Origin: Pontibacter indicus
GTDB taxonomy: Bacteria > Bacteroidota > Bacteroidia > Cytophagales > Hymenobacteraceae
Direction of reading: 5' to 3'
Assembly: GCF_900156345.1 (NCBI RefSeq)
Contig: NZ_FTPP01000001.1
Location: forward strand, 620,001-684,000
DNA length: 64,000 nucleotides
Position numbers and translations under genes: made by a program. The notes beneath the pieces are model-generated. The model saw only the letters and a list, made by a program, of their open reading frames with translations. It was not told where the DNA came from and did no database searches. Shown here one piece after another: positions 8,648 to 17,633 of the stretch; position 1 is the first letter of the stretch, and every line of letters begins with the position of its first letter.

Positions 8648-11600
8648 ATGTTAAACAGCATTATCAAATTCTTTCTTGAACAGAAGCTGGTTACTGTCCT
8701 GCTGCTGCTCCTTATTGTAGGCTGGGGCATAATCGTGGCGCCTTTCAACTGGAACGTGACCTTCCTGCCCCGCGATCCGGTTCCGGTCGATGCCATACCT
8801 GACATCGGCGAAAACCAGCAAATTATCTTTACTGAGTGGATGGGTCGCTCGCCGCAGGACGTGGAAGACCAGATCACCTATCCGCTCACAACCTCCCTTT
8901 TGGGTATGCCCGGGGTGAAGACCATCCGCTCCACGTCCATGTTCGGCTTTTCGAGCATCTATGTTATTTTCGAAGATGATGTGGAGTACTACTGGAGCCG
9001 CTCCCGCATCCTCGAAAAACTAAACTCCCTGCCAGCCGACCTGCTGCCAGCCGAAACCACACCGAAGCTCGGACCGGACGCCACCGCGCTCGGGCAGGTA
9101 TACTGGTATACCTTGGAGGGGCGTGACGAGGATGGCAATCCTGCCGGTGGCTGGGACCTGCATGAACTGCGCAGCATCCAGGACTTTTATGTGAAGTATG
9201 CCTTGTCCGGAGCGCAGGGGGTGGCCGAAGTGGCCTCCGCGGGTGGCTATATCAAAGAGTACCAGGTAGACCTCGACCCGGTGGCGATGAAGGCCAACAA
9301 CGTCTCCATGATGGAGGTGATGAACGCCCTCAAAAACAGCAACCAGGAGGTGGGCGCCAGTACCGTGGAGATCAACCAGATCGAGTACCTGGTGCGCGGA
9401 CTGGGCTACGTGAAGGAGATCGGTGACATTGAGAACGCGACAGTGCGGGTGGCCAACAACGTACCGATCCGCATCCGCGACATCGGGCGGGTGAACATCG
9501 GACCGGCTGACCGCTCCATGCTGGGCCTGCTCGACAAGAGCGGTGCCGAGGCTGTGGGCGGCGTGGTGATTGCCAGGTATGGCGACAACCCGCTGGCCGT
9601 GATCAACAATGTGAAAGCGAAGCTGGATGAGATTTCAGCGGGTCTGCCCTCCAAAAAACTGGCTGATGGGCGCACTTCCAAAGTGACCGTTGTGCCTTTC
9701 TACGACCGCACCCACCTGATCAACGAAACCCTCGGAACGCTCAACTCCGCCATCATTCTGCAGATTCTGATCACCGTTATTGTGATCATCGTGATGGTGT
9801 ACAACTTGCGGGCTTCGATGATGATCTCGGCGCTCCTGCCGCTGGCCGTGTTGATGACCTTCATCATGATGAAGTACTTCGACGTGGACGCCAACATTGT
9901 GGCCCTGTCAGGTATAGCCATTGCCATCGGTACCATGGTCGACCTGGGCATCATCCTCAACGAGAACATCCTGCGGCACCGGGAAGAGGCTCCGCCAGGG
10001 ACCCCGCTGCTCACGATCGTGTACAACGCCACCACGGAGGTCGCCACCGCTATCATAACAGCTGTTTCCACCACGGTGGTCTCGTTCCTGCCGGTGTTCA
10101 CGCTGGAGGCTGCGGAGGGCAAACTCTTTGGTCCCCTGGCCTATACCAAGACCTTTGCGCTGGTGGCTTCTCTTGTCTTTACGCTGGTGTTCATGCCGGC
10201 CTTTGCGCACGTAATCTTCGGACTGAAATCGCGCAACGTGGCCTGGAGCAAGATGATGAACTGGGCACTCGTAGGTATAGGTATAGCAGGCCTGTTCATT
10301 CTGCCGCTGGCAGGTATAACGCTGCTGCTGGTAGCCGCCAACAATCTGCTCAAAATCTACCAGCCGGAGCGTTTCGGCAGATACCACAGTCAGCTACTGG
10401 TCGGCATTGTAGCCTTGGCCATGTCCTGGCTGCTGGCGACGGAGTGGGTGCCGTTGGGCGTGTCGGTGAGCTATTTTGTTAACTTCATCTTCATCCTGCT
10501 GGTCATCGGTCTGTCACTGGGGCTATTCTTGTTCTTCATCAGGGTATACCCGCGCGTGCTGGGCTGGTGCCTGGCCAACAAAGGCACTTTCCTGCTGATC
10601 CCGGCTTTCATCATGCTACTGGGGCTCAACATCTGGATCGGCTTTAATGGCGTGTTCGGCTGGGTGGCGACCGGCTTCGACAAGCTAGGGGTGAACGTGC
10701 GCACTTCGGCTCCGTGGAGCAGCCTGGTGCATACCTTCCCGGGCATGGGCAAAGAATTTATGCCTTCGCTCGACGAGGGAGCCTTCCTGTTGATGCCGAC
10801 CTCCATGCCACACACTGGCGTAGAGGCCAACAAGCGCTACCTGCAACAGCTCGACATGCTCATCACGGCTATACCTGAAGTGGAGATGGTGGTGGGCAAA
10901 GCCGGTCGTGCTGAAACGGCGCTGGACCCTGCCCCAATGTCGATGTACGAGAACGTGATCCAATACAAGTCCGAGTACATCACAGATGCCAACGGGTATA
11001 AGGTCCGATTCAAGGTAGACGACGAAGGTAATTTTGTGCGCGACGCGAAGGGCGACCTGATCGAAGACGACAGCGGCGAATACTTCCGGCAGTGGCGCGA
11101 CCACATCCGCACGCCGGACGACATCTGGAACGAAATTGTGACGGTGGCCGAATTGCCGGGCGTGACTTCTGCTCCCAAACTGCAGCCGATCGAAACCCGA
11201 TTGGTGATGCTGCAGACAGGTATGCGCGCACCCATGGGCGTGAAGGTATACGGACCCGACCTGCAGACCATCGAGGAGTTCAGCATGCAGCTGGAGCGCC
11301 TGCTCAAAGAGGTGCCGTCTGTGAAGCCGGAGGCTGTGTTTGCAGACCGCTCACTGGGCAAGCCCTACATGGAAATCGACCTCGACCGCCGCGCCCTGGG
11401 CCGCTACGGACTGAATGTGGCCGACGTGCAGGAGTACATCGAAGTGGCGATGGGCGGCATGGCCTTGACCACAACCGTGGAAGGTCGCGAGCGCTATTCC
11501 ATCCGGGCGCGCTACGCCCGCGAGTACCGCAACGACCCCGAGTCGGTGAGCCGCATCATGATCGCCAATCCGCAGGGAGGACAGATCCCGCTCGCGGCCA

Positions 11601-12409
11601 TCGCCAAAGTCGAGTTCCGTCCGGGACCGATGATGATACGATCTGAAGACTCTTTCCTGACCGGCTACGTGCTGCTCGATAAACAAGAGGGTTTTGCCGA
11701 AGTGACGGTGGTGGAGGACGCCCTGCGCTACCTGCAGCAGAAGATCGACAGCGGTGAGCTGGTGGTGCCGACAGGCGTGAGCTACAAATTCTCCGGCAAT
11801 TACGAAAACCAGGTGCGTGCCGAAGAAAGGCTGGCCTTTATTGTGCCGCTCAGCTTGTTGGTTATTTTCCTCATCCTGTATTTCCAGTTCCGTTCGGTGA
11901 GCACCTCGCTCTTCATCTTCACGGCAATCGCCATGGCCTTTGCGGGGGGCTTTATGATGCTCTGGCTTTACGGGCAGGATTGGTTCATGAACTTCTCGTT
12001 TGGCGAGACCAATATGCGGGAGCTCTTCCAGATGCGCACCTTTAACCTGAGCGTGGCGGTGTGGGTAGGCTTTATCGCCCTGTTTGGCATCGCCACCGAC
12101 GATGGTGTGGTGATGGGCACCTACCTGAAGCAAAGCTTTGAGCGCAACACCCCGCAGACGCGCGATGAAGTGCGGGCGGCTGTGATGGAGGCAGGAAAGC
12201 GCCGTGTGCTACCCTGCCTGATGACCACGGCCACTACCTTGCTGGCGCTCTTACCGGTGCTCACCTCTTCGGGGCGCGGCTCCGACATCATGATCCCGAT
12301 GGCGATCCCTTCCTTCGGGGGAATGTTCGTGGCCCTGATCACCCTGCTGATTGTGCCGGTGCTGTACAGCTGGCGCGAAGAACTTAAAATCAAAAAAGAT
12401 ACCGTATGA
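8648..12409 (+). CDS. cusA: CusA/CzcA-type heavy-metal efflux RND permease
   Basis: Inner-membrane pump of a tripartite RND system that uses proton influx to expel metal ions, probably Cu(I)/Ag(I). The start at 8648 gives 1253 residues beginning MLNSIIKFFLEQ, typical of CusA; an in-frame TTG at 8627 is less likely. Family features include the early AIPDIGENQQI segment, the charged TM4 motif IGTMVDLGIILNEN and FMPSLDEGAFLLMPTSMPHTG in the periplasmic part. At about 1250 residues it is about 200 longer than E. coli CusA. The extra length is mainly a block of hydrophobic helices in mid-protein (about residues 525-680) plus a charged insertion before the second porter domain. This long form is, to my knowledge, common in Bacteroidota. 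It overlaps the TolC-type gene by ATGA. Confidence 0.93.
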   Translation: MLNSIIKFFLEQKLVTVLLLLLIVGWGIIVAPFNWNVTFLPRDPVPVDAIPDIGENQQIIFTEWMGRSPQDVEDQITYPLTTSLLGMPGVKTIRSTSMFGFSSIYVIFEDDVEYYWSRSRILEKLNSLPADLLPAETTPKLGPDATALGQVYWYTLEGRDEDGNPAGGWDLHELRSIQDFYVKYALSGAQGVAEVASAGGYIKEYQVDLDPVAMKANNVSMMEVMNALKNSNQEVGASTVEINQIEYLVRGLGYVKEIGDIENATVRVANNVPIRIRDIGRVNIGPADRSMLGLLDKSGAEAVGGVVIARYGDNPLAVINNVKAKLDEISAGLPSKKLADGRTSKVTVVPFYDRTHLINETLGTLNSAIILQILITVIVIIVMVYNLRASMMISALLPLAVLMTFIMMKYFDVDANIVALSGIAIAIGTMVDLGIILNENILRHREEAPPGTPLLTIVYNATTEVATAIITAVSTTVVSFLPVFTLEAAEGKLFGPLAYTKTFALVASLVFTLVFMPAFAHVIFGLKSRNVAWSKMMNWALVGIGIAGLFILPLAGITLLLVAANNLLKIYQPERFGRYHSQLLVGIVALAMSWLLATEWVPLGVSVSYFVNFIFILLVIGLSLGLFLFFIRVYPRVLGWCLANKGTFLLIPAFIMLLGLNIWIGFNGVFGWVATGFDKLGVNVRTSAPWSSLVHTFPGMGKEFMPSLDEGAFLLMPTSMPHTGVEANKRYLQQLDMLITAIPEVEMVVGKAGRAETALDPAPMSMYENVIQYKSEYITDANGYKVRFKVDDEGNFVRDAKGDLIEDDSGEYFRQWRDHIRTPDDIWNEIVTVAELPGVTSAPKLQPIETRLVMLQTGMRAPMGVKVYGPDLQTIEEFSMQLERLLKEVPSVKPEAVFADRSLGKPYMEIDLDRRALGRYGLNVADVQEYIEVAMGGMALTTTVEGRERYSIRARYAREYRNDPESVSRIMIANPQGGQIPLAAIAKVEFRPGPMMIRSEDSFLTGYVLLDKQEGFAEVTVVEDALRYLQQKIDSGELVVPTGVSYKFSGNYENQVRAEERLAFIVPLSLLVIFLILYFQFRSVSTSLFIFTAIAMAFAGGFMMLWLYGQDWFMNFSFGETNMRELFQMRTFNLSVAVWVGFIALFGIATDDGVVMGTYLKQSFERNTPQTRDEVRAAVMEAGKRRVLPCLMTTATTLLALLPVLTSSGRGSDIMIPMAIPSFGGMFVALITLLIVPVLYSWREELKIKKDTV

Positions 12410-13839
12410 AAAAGATACTGGCTTTTATAGGCTTGCTGCTGGGGGCCATGCCCCTGGCGCAGGCACAAACACTGGAGGAGTACCTGGTAGAAGCAGGCGA
12501 AAACAGCCCGACGCTGAAAGCCCGTTACGCCGAGTACCAGGCCGCCCTGCAGCGTGCGCCACAGGTGGGCGCCCTGCCTGATCCGGAGGCTTCTTTCGAG
12601 TTCTTCCTGCAGCCGATGGAGCGCTACATGGGCAAGGAGGTGGGGGGTGTGTCCGTGATGCAGATGTTCCCTTGGTTTGGCACCAACAAGGCGGCCAGAG
12701 ACGAGGCGAACTACATGGCGCAGATGAAGTTTGCTTCTTTCATCGAGGCGAAGATCAACCTGTACCACGATGTGCGCACCGTTTGGTACCAGCTCTACGA
12801 AAACGACCAGGTGTCTGTGCTGATGGACCGTGAACTGGAGATCATGAAAGCGCTGGAGCGGATGGCGCTGGCCAGGTATACCTCGGCCCCGGCAGGCGGC
12901 ACTTCGGGCACCGCCACACCACCTCGTAGCACCACAGGCAGCTCGGCCGCCACAAGCAGTGGCGGCAGCATGTCCGGTATGGGAGGTATGGGCACTTCTG
13001 GTAGTTCCGGAGGTAGTGTGGCGAGCAGCGGCGGAGGTTCGGCAGGTATGGGCGGTATGTCTACAATGGGTAGCTCCGGCGGTTCCTCCATGGTAGACGT
13101 GATGCTGATCCGTTTGCAGCTGAAAGAGCTCGAAAATCAGGTGAAAATCCACCACGAGGCTCGTCGCCCGCTGCAGGTGCAGTTCAACCAATTGCTGCGC
13201 CGCCGCCCGAGCATGACGGTGCTGTCAGCTGACACGCTGCTGCCTGCGCCGTTGCCGGCTACTTTGTCGCTGATCGAAGATTCTATCCGCAGCAACCACC
13301 CGATGCTCAAAATGTATGAGTGGGACGAGAAGGCCCGAGCGTCGCAATTGCGCATGGCCCAGCTGATGGGCCGGCCGATGTTCGGGGTAGGACTGAACTA
13401 CATGATCTTCCAGCCGCGCACAGATGTGATGATGGGCGAAATGGCGGGGGAGAACATGATCATGCCGATGGTGAGCGTAACGCTGCCGATCTACCGTAAA
13501 AAATACAATGCGGCCAGGAAAGAAGCGGAATTCTCGCAGCAGGCGGCCACTTATCAGAAGGAAGCAACGGAGCGGGAGCTGTTCACGGAGTTGGAAAACC
13601 TGCTGTACCAGTATCAAAGCGCTGTGAGCCGGATCAACCTGCTGAAAGACCAGATCCAGCTGACGGAGCAAGCCATGCGATTGCTCACGACCAACTACGC
13701 GGTGTCAGGCACAGGTATAGACGAGATCCTACGGCAGCGACAATCGTTGCTCAGCTACAGGCAACAGCAGGTACAGGCCATTACAAACCAAAATATTGCC
13801 GTGTCGGCCATTAACCGGATGATGCAGGGTGATAATTAA
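12406..13839 (+). CDS. TolC-family outer-membrane factor (CusC-like) with Gly/Ser/Met-rich insertion
   Basis: Outer-membrane channel of the copper/silver efflux complex. The 477-residue protein has a signal peptide ending AQAQ and two TolC-type coiled-coil repeats. Residues about 159-228 are a low-complexity insertion rich in Gly and Ser with about eight Met (GMGGMG and GMGGMSTMG patches). It falls between LERMALARY and VDVMLIRLQ, where TolC proteins have the short turn at the periplasmic tip that meets the adaptor. Met clusters bind Cu(I) in other copper-handling proteins, so metal handling at the docking interface is a reasonable inference. The ATG overlaps the cusA stop (ATGA), indicating translational coupling. 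It could be called cusC, but sequence identity to CusC is not established. Confidence 0.9.
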   Translation: MKKILAFIGLLLGAMPLAQAQTLEEYLVEAGENSPTLKARYAEYQAALQRAPQVGALPDPEASFEFFLQPMERYMGKEVGGVSVMQMFPWFGTNKAARDEANYMAQMKFASFIEAKINLYHDVRTVWYQLYENDQVSVLMDRELEIMKALERMALARYTSAPAGGTSGTATPPRSTTGSSAATSSGGSMSGMGGMGTSGSSGGSVASSGGGSAGMGGMSTMGSSGGSSMVDVMLIRLQLKELENQVKIHHEARRPLQVQFNQLLRRRPSMTVLSADTLLPAPLPATLSLIEDSIRSNHPMLKMYEWDEKARASQLRMAQLMGRPMFGVGLNYMIFQPRTDVMMGEMAGENMIMPMVSVTLPIYRKKYNAARKEAEFSQQAATYQKEATERELFTELENLLYQYQSAVSRINLLKDQIQLTEQAMRLLTTNYAVSGTGIDEILRQRQSLLSYRQQQVQAITNQNIAVSAINRMMQGDN

Positions 13840-13902
13840 TATTGACGATAGACCATTGCATTGCCTTTTGTCACAAAACCAATTGTCTAAAAATTAGAAA
13901 AA

Positions 13903-15672
13903 ATGACAGCTAGAAATAAAAGAATCGGAACCTACCTACTCGTGGCCCTGGGCGGATTGCTGCTGGGCTGGCTGCTGTTTGGCGGAGGAGGTTCACAACA
14001 GGGGCACGACCATGCCGGTGGGGTGGCCGAAGCCACCGAGTATACCTGCTCAATGCACCCGCAGATCCGGCAGGACGGACCGGGCAAATGTCCGCTCTGC
14101 GGCATGGACCTGATACCGGTGAGCAGTGGCGGAAGCGGCGGCAAGACGAGCCGTTATGTGCTGGAGATGACACCGGAGGCCATTGCGCTTTCAAACATCC
14201 AGACAACAAAACTGGATATGGTTGATCCAGAGAATGAGCTGACGCTTTCAGGTCGCGTGACGCTGAATGAGCAGCAGGTTTCGTCTATCACGGCCAAGTT
14301 TCCGGGTCGCATTGAGCGGCTTTACGTGAACTTTACGGGCCAGCAAGTGCGCCGTGGCGAGCGGTTGGCTTCGCTTTACTCTCCGGAACTGATCACGGCA
14401 CAGCGCGAGCTGCAGGAAGCCGCCAAAGCCAAAAGTCTGATGCCTGAGCTCTACGAAGCAGCCCGCGCCAAACTCAAGCTTTGGAAGCTGAGTGATGCCC
14501 AGATCAAACGCATCGAGAGTGCTTCCGACATCATTACCAACTTTGACATCTACTCCGACGCTACCGGGGTGGTAACGGAGCGCCTGGTAAGCACCGGGGA
14601 TTATGTGACTACGGGCTCTGCGCTATTCGCAGTGGCCAACCTGTCGTCGGTGTGGGTGGTGCTGGACGCGTATGAAGCTGATATGTCTTGGATCAAGCAG
14701 GGTGGCAACATCACCTTCACAGTGCCAGGTATACCGGGCAAGGAATTCACGGCGAAGGTTGCTTTCATCACGCCGGTACTCGATGCCACCACGCGCGCCA
14801 TTGAGGTGCGGGCGGAGGTGCAGAATCCGGGAAACCAACTGAAGCCAGGTATGTTTGCTAATGCCAGTATCAAGACATCGACAGGCGCCAAGCAGCAATC
14901 CTTGTCGGTGCCAAGCAGCGCCGTGTTGTGGACCGGCAAACGCTCGGTGGTATATGTGAAGGTAGACGGAGAAGAGATGCCGGCCTTCGAGATGCGCGAA
15001 GTAACGCTCGGTCCTCGTATGGGTGACAACTATGTGGTGGAGTCTGGTTTACAGCCAGGAGAGGAAGTGGTAACCAACGGGGTATTTGCCGTAGACGGGG
15101 CCGCCCAGCTGCGCGGCAACTACAGCATGATGTCGCTGCCACCGGCAGGCGGTCCGCAGGCACCAGCGGCTTTTCAGAAACAACTGACCGGTCTTGTGGA
15201 CCAGTACTATACCTTGAAAAACGCCCTGGTGGCTTCGGACATACCGGCGGCGCGTCAGGCGGCGGGCACTTTTGCTATGAAGCTAGGTGAAGTGGACATG
15301 AACGAACTCGACGACAAGCTACACGACCAGTGGATGGCACTGCTCCCAACGCTGAAATCAAATGCCGAAGCCATTCAGAAAAGCCGCGATCTGGAAAAGC
15401 AGCGGGCAGCTTTCTCGCCGCTGTCAGACTACATGATCGAAGCCGTGAAGGTGTTCGGGATACAGCATGACGTGGCCTACATCCAGTCCTGTCCCATGGC
15501 CCTCGGCGACAAAGGTGCTTTCTGGCTGAGCGAGATCAAGGATATTCGAAACCCTTACTTTGGGGAGGCTATGCTGGCTTGCGGAGAGACCGAGGAAACT
15601 TACAGGAAAGGCCAAAGTCGGGCAACTGACGCGACTGAGGCTCCCAAAGCGATGCAGGGGCATCAGCATTAA
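13903..15672 (+). CDS. cusB: CusB-type periplasmic adaptor with heavy-metal-binding and DUF3347 domains
   Basis: Membrane-fusion subunit linking the RND pump to the TolC-type channel. The 589-residue protein has one N-terminal membrane segment (about 8-28) and a His-rich stretch. A heavy-metal-binding domain at about 46-72 has YTCSMHPQI and GKCPLCGMDL. Next come the lipoyl-like, alpha-hairpin and beta-barrel segments typical of adaptors, including GRIERLYVNFTGQQVRRGE and the later LKPGMFANASI. From about 420 the C-terminal part matches DUF3347, a domain often fused to Bacteroidota CusB and possibly metal-binding; its Cys in SCPMAL and ACGETEE support that. It lies 63 bases after the TolC-type gene and completes the efflux operon. 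Confidence 0.92.
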   Translation: MTARNKRIGTYLLVALGGLLLGWLLFGGGGSQQGHDHAGGVAEATEYTCSMHPQIRQDGPGKCPLCGMDLIPVSSGGSGGKTSRYVLEMTPEAIALSNIQTTKLDMVDPENELTLSGRVTLNEQQVSSITAKFPGRIERLYVNFTGQQVRRGERLASLYSPELITAQRELQEAAKAKSLMPELYEAARAKLKLWKLSDAQIKRIESASDIITNFDIYSDATGVVTERLVSTGDYVTTGSALFAVANLSSVWVVLDAYEADMSWIKQGGNITFTVPGIPGKEFTAKVAFITPVLDATTRAIEVRAEVQNPGNQLKPGMFANASIKTSTGAKQQSLSVPSSAVLWTGKRSVVYVKVDGEEMPAFEMREVTLGPRMGDNYVVESGLQPGEEVVTNGVFAVDGAAQLRGNYSMMSLPPAGGPQAPAAFQKQLTGLVDQYYTLKNALVASDIPAARQAAGTFAMKLGEVDMNELDDKLHDQWMALLPTLKSNAEAIQKSRDLEKQRAAFSPLSDYMIEAVKVFGIQHDVAYIQSCPMALGDKGAFWLSEIKDIRNPYFGEAMLACGETEETYRKGQSRATDATEAPKAMQGHQH

Positions 15673-15697
15673 TCTGGCATTAGCGCCTGTTTGAGAT

Positions 15698-15775
15698 TGT
15701 CATTTCGAACGCAGTGAGAAATCTGGAGTGGTATAGAGCAACCAATTCAGATTTCTCGCTTTGCTCGAAATGACA
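15698..15775. repeat. Long imperfect palindrome of REP type between convergent genes
   Basis: Two 28-base arms (15698-15725 and 15748-15775) pair with few mismatches around a 22-base loop. Each arm contains TCATTTCGA and GAGAAATCTG. Similar palindromes are dispersed in many Bacteroidota genomes. It lies between the cusB stop and the convergent GreA/GreB-type gene and may terminate transcription from both sides. Confidence 0.75.
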
Positions 15776-15794
15776 TTTTTTGTTTTGCTGCTCC

Positions 15795-16313
15795 TCAGCT
15801 GTACCTGATCTCCATCACCTCCACTTCCTCTTCCACACGGCCTAATTTCAGTTTGAGCTTTTGTCCAACTTTAGCGCCGGTTATGGCCTGGGCAATGGGG
15901 GCTACGAAGGCGATCAGGCCTTGCATGACATCGGCTTCGTCCACCCCGACGATGGTGAACTTTCGGATGGTGCCAGGCTTTCCACCACTAATAGTGCGCA
16001 GCTTGACGGTGGCGCCAAAGCGCACTTCATCGGGGCTTTGCTCTAGCGGGTCGATGACTCTGGCACTGGCGATTCTGCTGTTCAGGGCACTAAGTTTTCC
16101 GTTGAGGATCGTGAGTTGGCGGGTGCGGTCGGCCTCATTTTCGCGGTTAGCTTCTGCCTGGCTGCGCTCGGCTTCCAGTTCCTCCAGCTCGGCACGCAGC
16201 TTTTCCAGTCCCTCTGGACGAACATAGTTCGGCACCCCTGCCGGGAGTGCAGCCCGGGGTGGAATGATGGGCGCTTCGCCCGCGTCGTCTTCTTTTACAA
16301 ATGCACGGCTCAT
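15795..16313 (-). CDS. GreA/GreB family transcript-cleavage factor
   Basis: 172-residue protein resembling Gre factors, which enter the RNA polymerase secondary channel and stimulate cleavage of backtracked RNA. A Pro-rich N-terminal extension of about 30 residues precedes PNYVRPEGLEKLRAELEELE, the usual Gre start. An antiparallel coiled coil follows (about 35-85). The C-terminal FKBP-like domain carries VRFGATVKLR, KFTIVGVDEAD and SPIA-like PIAQAITGAKVGQ. The coiled-coil tip does not show an obvious pair of acidic residues in the classical place, so activity as a true cleavage factor is not certain. It could be a GreB-like or Rnk-like variant. Confidence 0.78.
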   Translation of the reverse strand: MSRAFVKEDDAGEAPIIPPRAALPAGVPNYVRPEGLEKLRAELEELEAERSQAEANRENEADRTRQLTILNGKLSALNSRIASARVIDPLEQSPDEVRFGATVKLRTISGGKPGTIRKFTIVGVDEADVMQGLIAFVAPIAQAITGAKVGQKLKLKLGRVEEEVEVMEIRYS

Positions 16314-16328
16314 GCCTCGTTATACAGC

Positions 16329-16360
16329 AAGGGAGCGACAGATGTTTCTGCCGCTCCCTT
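16329..16360 (-). terminator. Hairpin between lytic transglycosylase and Gre-type gene
   Basis: Nine-base arms AAGGGAGCG (16329-16337) and CGCTCCCTT (16352-16360) pair perfectly, with extra inner pairing around the loop. It lies downstream of the lytic transglycosylase gene and just before the Gre-type start. There is no strong T-run, so termination may be partial. Confidence 0.5.
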
Positions 16361-16435
16361 TTCTGTTGGTCAGGTATAGGCTGTATACCTTGAAAAATAA
16401 TTTATACAGTAAATCCTTTGTATGTTGTCAAAAAA

Positions 16436-17356
16436 CTACATCGGCATTTGCAGCACATACTCTTTGCCTTCCGGCACGGTCAGCTTGTACCCTCTGATCC
16501 AGGGGTTGTAAAGGCGCAGCGTTTTGTAGTTGATGCCCTGCTCCAACGCGAAGGCAGGCAGGTCAGCTATAGTTTTGCTTACAGTGAGCGGCTTGCTCGG
16601 CAGGGGCTTGTAACCGTGCTCCTCGGCCAGGTCGAAACCGTACTTCTGCGGGTTGCCCAGGATTTCTTTCAAAGCCAGGATGCGGAACATGTAGCGGGAA
16701 GTCTCGTCGTTGAGGTATAGGTCGTAGTAGTCCGTTACGCCTTGCTGTTTCATGGCGCGGTCTATACCTGCCATGCCGCGGTTGTAAGAGGCGGCGGCGT
16801 TGGTCCAGTTTCCGAACTTGGCTTTGGCAGTTTTAAGGTAGCGACAAGCAGCCAGCGTAGACTTCTGAATGTGATAGCGCTCGTCTACTTCACCGTTCAC
16901 CACCATGCCATACCCGCGGGCCGTGTCGGGCATGAGCTGCCAGAAACCAGATGCACCTGCCGGAGAAGTCACGTGGCTCAGCAGACTTTCGGCCAGGGCC
17001 AGGTATACGAAATCCTCCGGAATGTCATTCTCCTTCAGCATTTGCTTGATCTCCGGAACGTAACGTTGCATGCGTTTGAGGGCCAGCAGGGTAGAGGTAT
17101 GTAGGTATGAGTTGGCCAACAGTTCGCGGTCGAGTCGCTCGGCCACATCGGGCACATGCAGCGGCACCGGCTCCCCTGCAAACGTGATGGCGTCGGGCAG
17201 GGCGGGAGAGGTGAAGATCTGTCTGTTTGTTTCAAAAGCCCGATCGCTGCGCTCATTTGGCGTGGCGTTCAGCTTCAGGCTGTTCTCGCCGGTGAATTGT
17301 AAAACCAACAAGGGGGCAACCAATACCCATCCGTACTTGATAAACTGCTGTTTCAT
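16436..17356 (-). CDS. Lytic transglycosylase (SLT domain)
   Basis: 306-residue exported enzyme expected to cleave the glycan strands of peptidoglycan without hydrolysis. An N-terminal hydrophobic signal or anchor (about 8-22) is followed by a helical region and an SLT domain. The catalytic Glu is Glu123 in LALAESLLS. It is followed by the family motifs GASGFWQLMPDTARGYG and AAASYNRGM. The C-terminal part (from about 255) resembles a LysM-like end as in MltD proteins (INYKTLRLYNPW and LTVPEGKEYVLQMP). The start is supported by a Shine-Dalgarno-like AAAGGAGC seven bases before the ATG, unusual in this phylum. It is a single gene between hairpins. Confidence 0.88.
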   Translation of the reverse strand: MKQQFIKYGWVLVAPLLVLQFTGENSLKLNATPNERSDRAFETNRQIFTSPALPDAITFAGEPVPLHVPDVAERLDRELLANSYLHTSTLLALKRMQRYVPEIKQMLKENDIPEDFVYLALAESLLSHVTSPAGASGFWQLMPDTARGYGMVVNGEVDERYHIQKSTLAACRYLKTAKAKFGNWTNAAASYNRGMAGIDRAMKQQGVTDYYDLYLNDETSRYMFRILALKEILGNPQKYGFDLAEEHGYKPLPSKPLTVSKTIADLPAFALEQGINYKTLRLYNPWIRGYKLTVPEGKEYVLQMPM

Positions 17357-17633
17357 AGCGTGCTCCTTTCTTATACCTGTTAAATAACCCGAAAACCAAG
17401 GGGGAATTGTGTATCAAGGTAAGGAAAAATGCAATAGAAAGCCACTCGTTGTAGCCATTTTTAAATGAATTAGGAGTCCTGTAGGACAAATATATGTGGC
17501 TTAAATTACTGTTTCAGCGCAATAGAGGTATAGGAGGCATTTAGATTGGTCGACAAATCTGAGCTATCGATTCTTAGGAAATATATAGGTTTTACAATAT
17601 TTGCAGGTGGGATTGATCTAGCCTGATTTCTTA

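Noticed and set aside
11351..13191. Long minus-strand frames opposite cusA and the TolC-type gene
   Set aside because: His-rich antisense shadows without domains; the plus-strand genes are certain.
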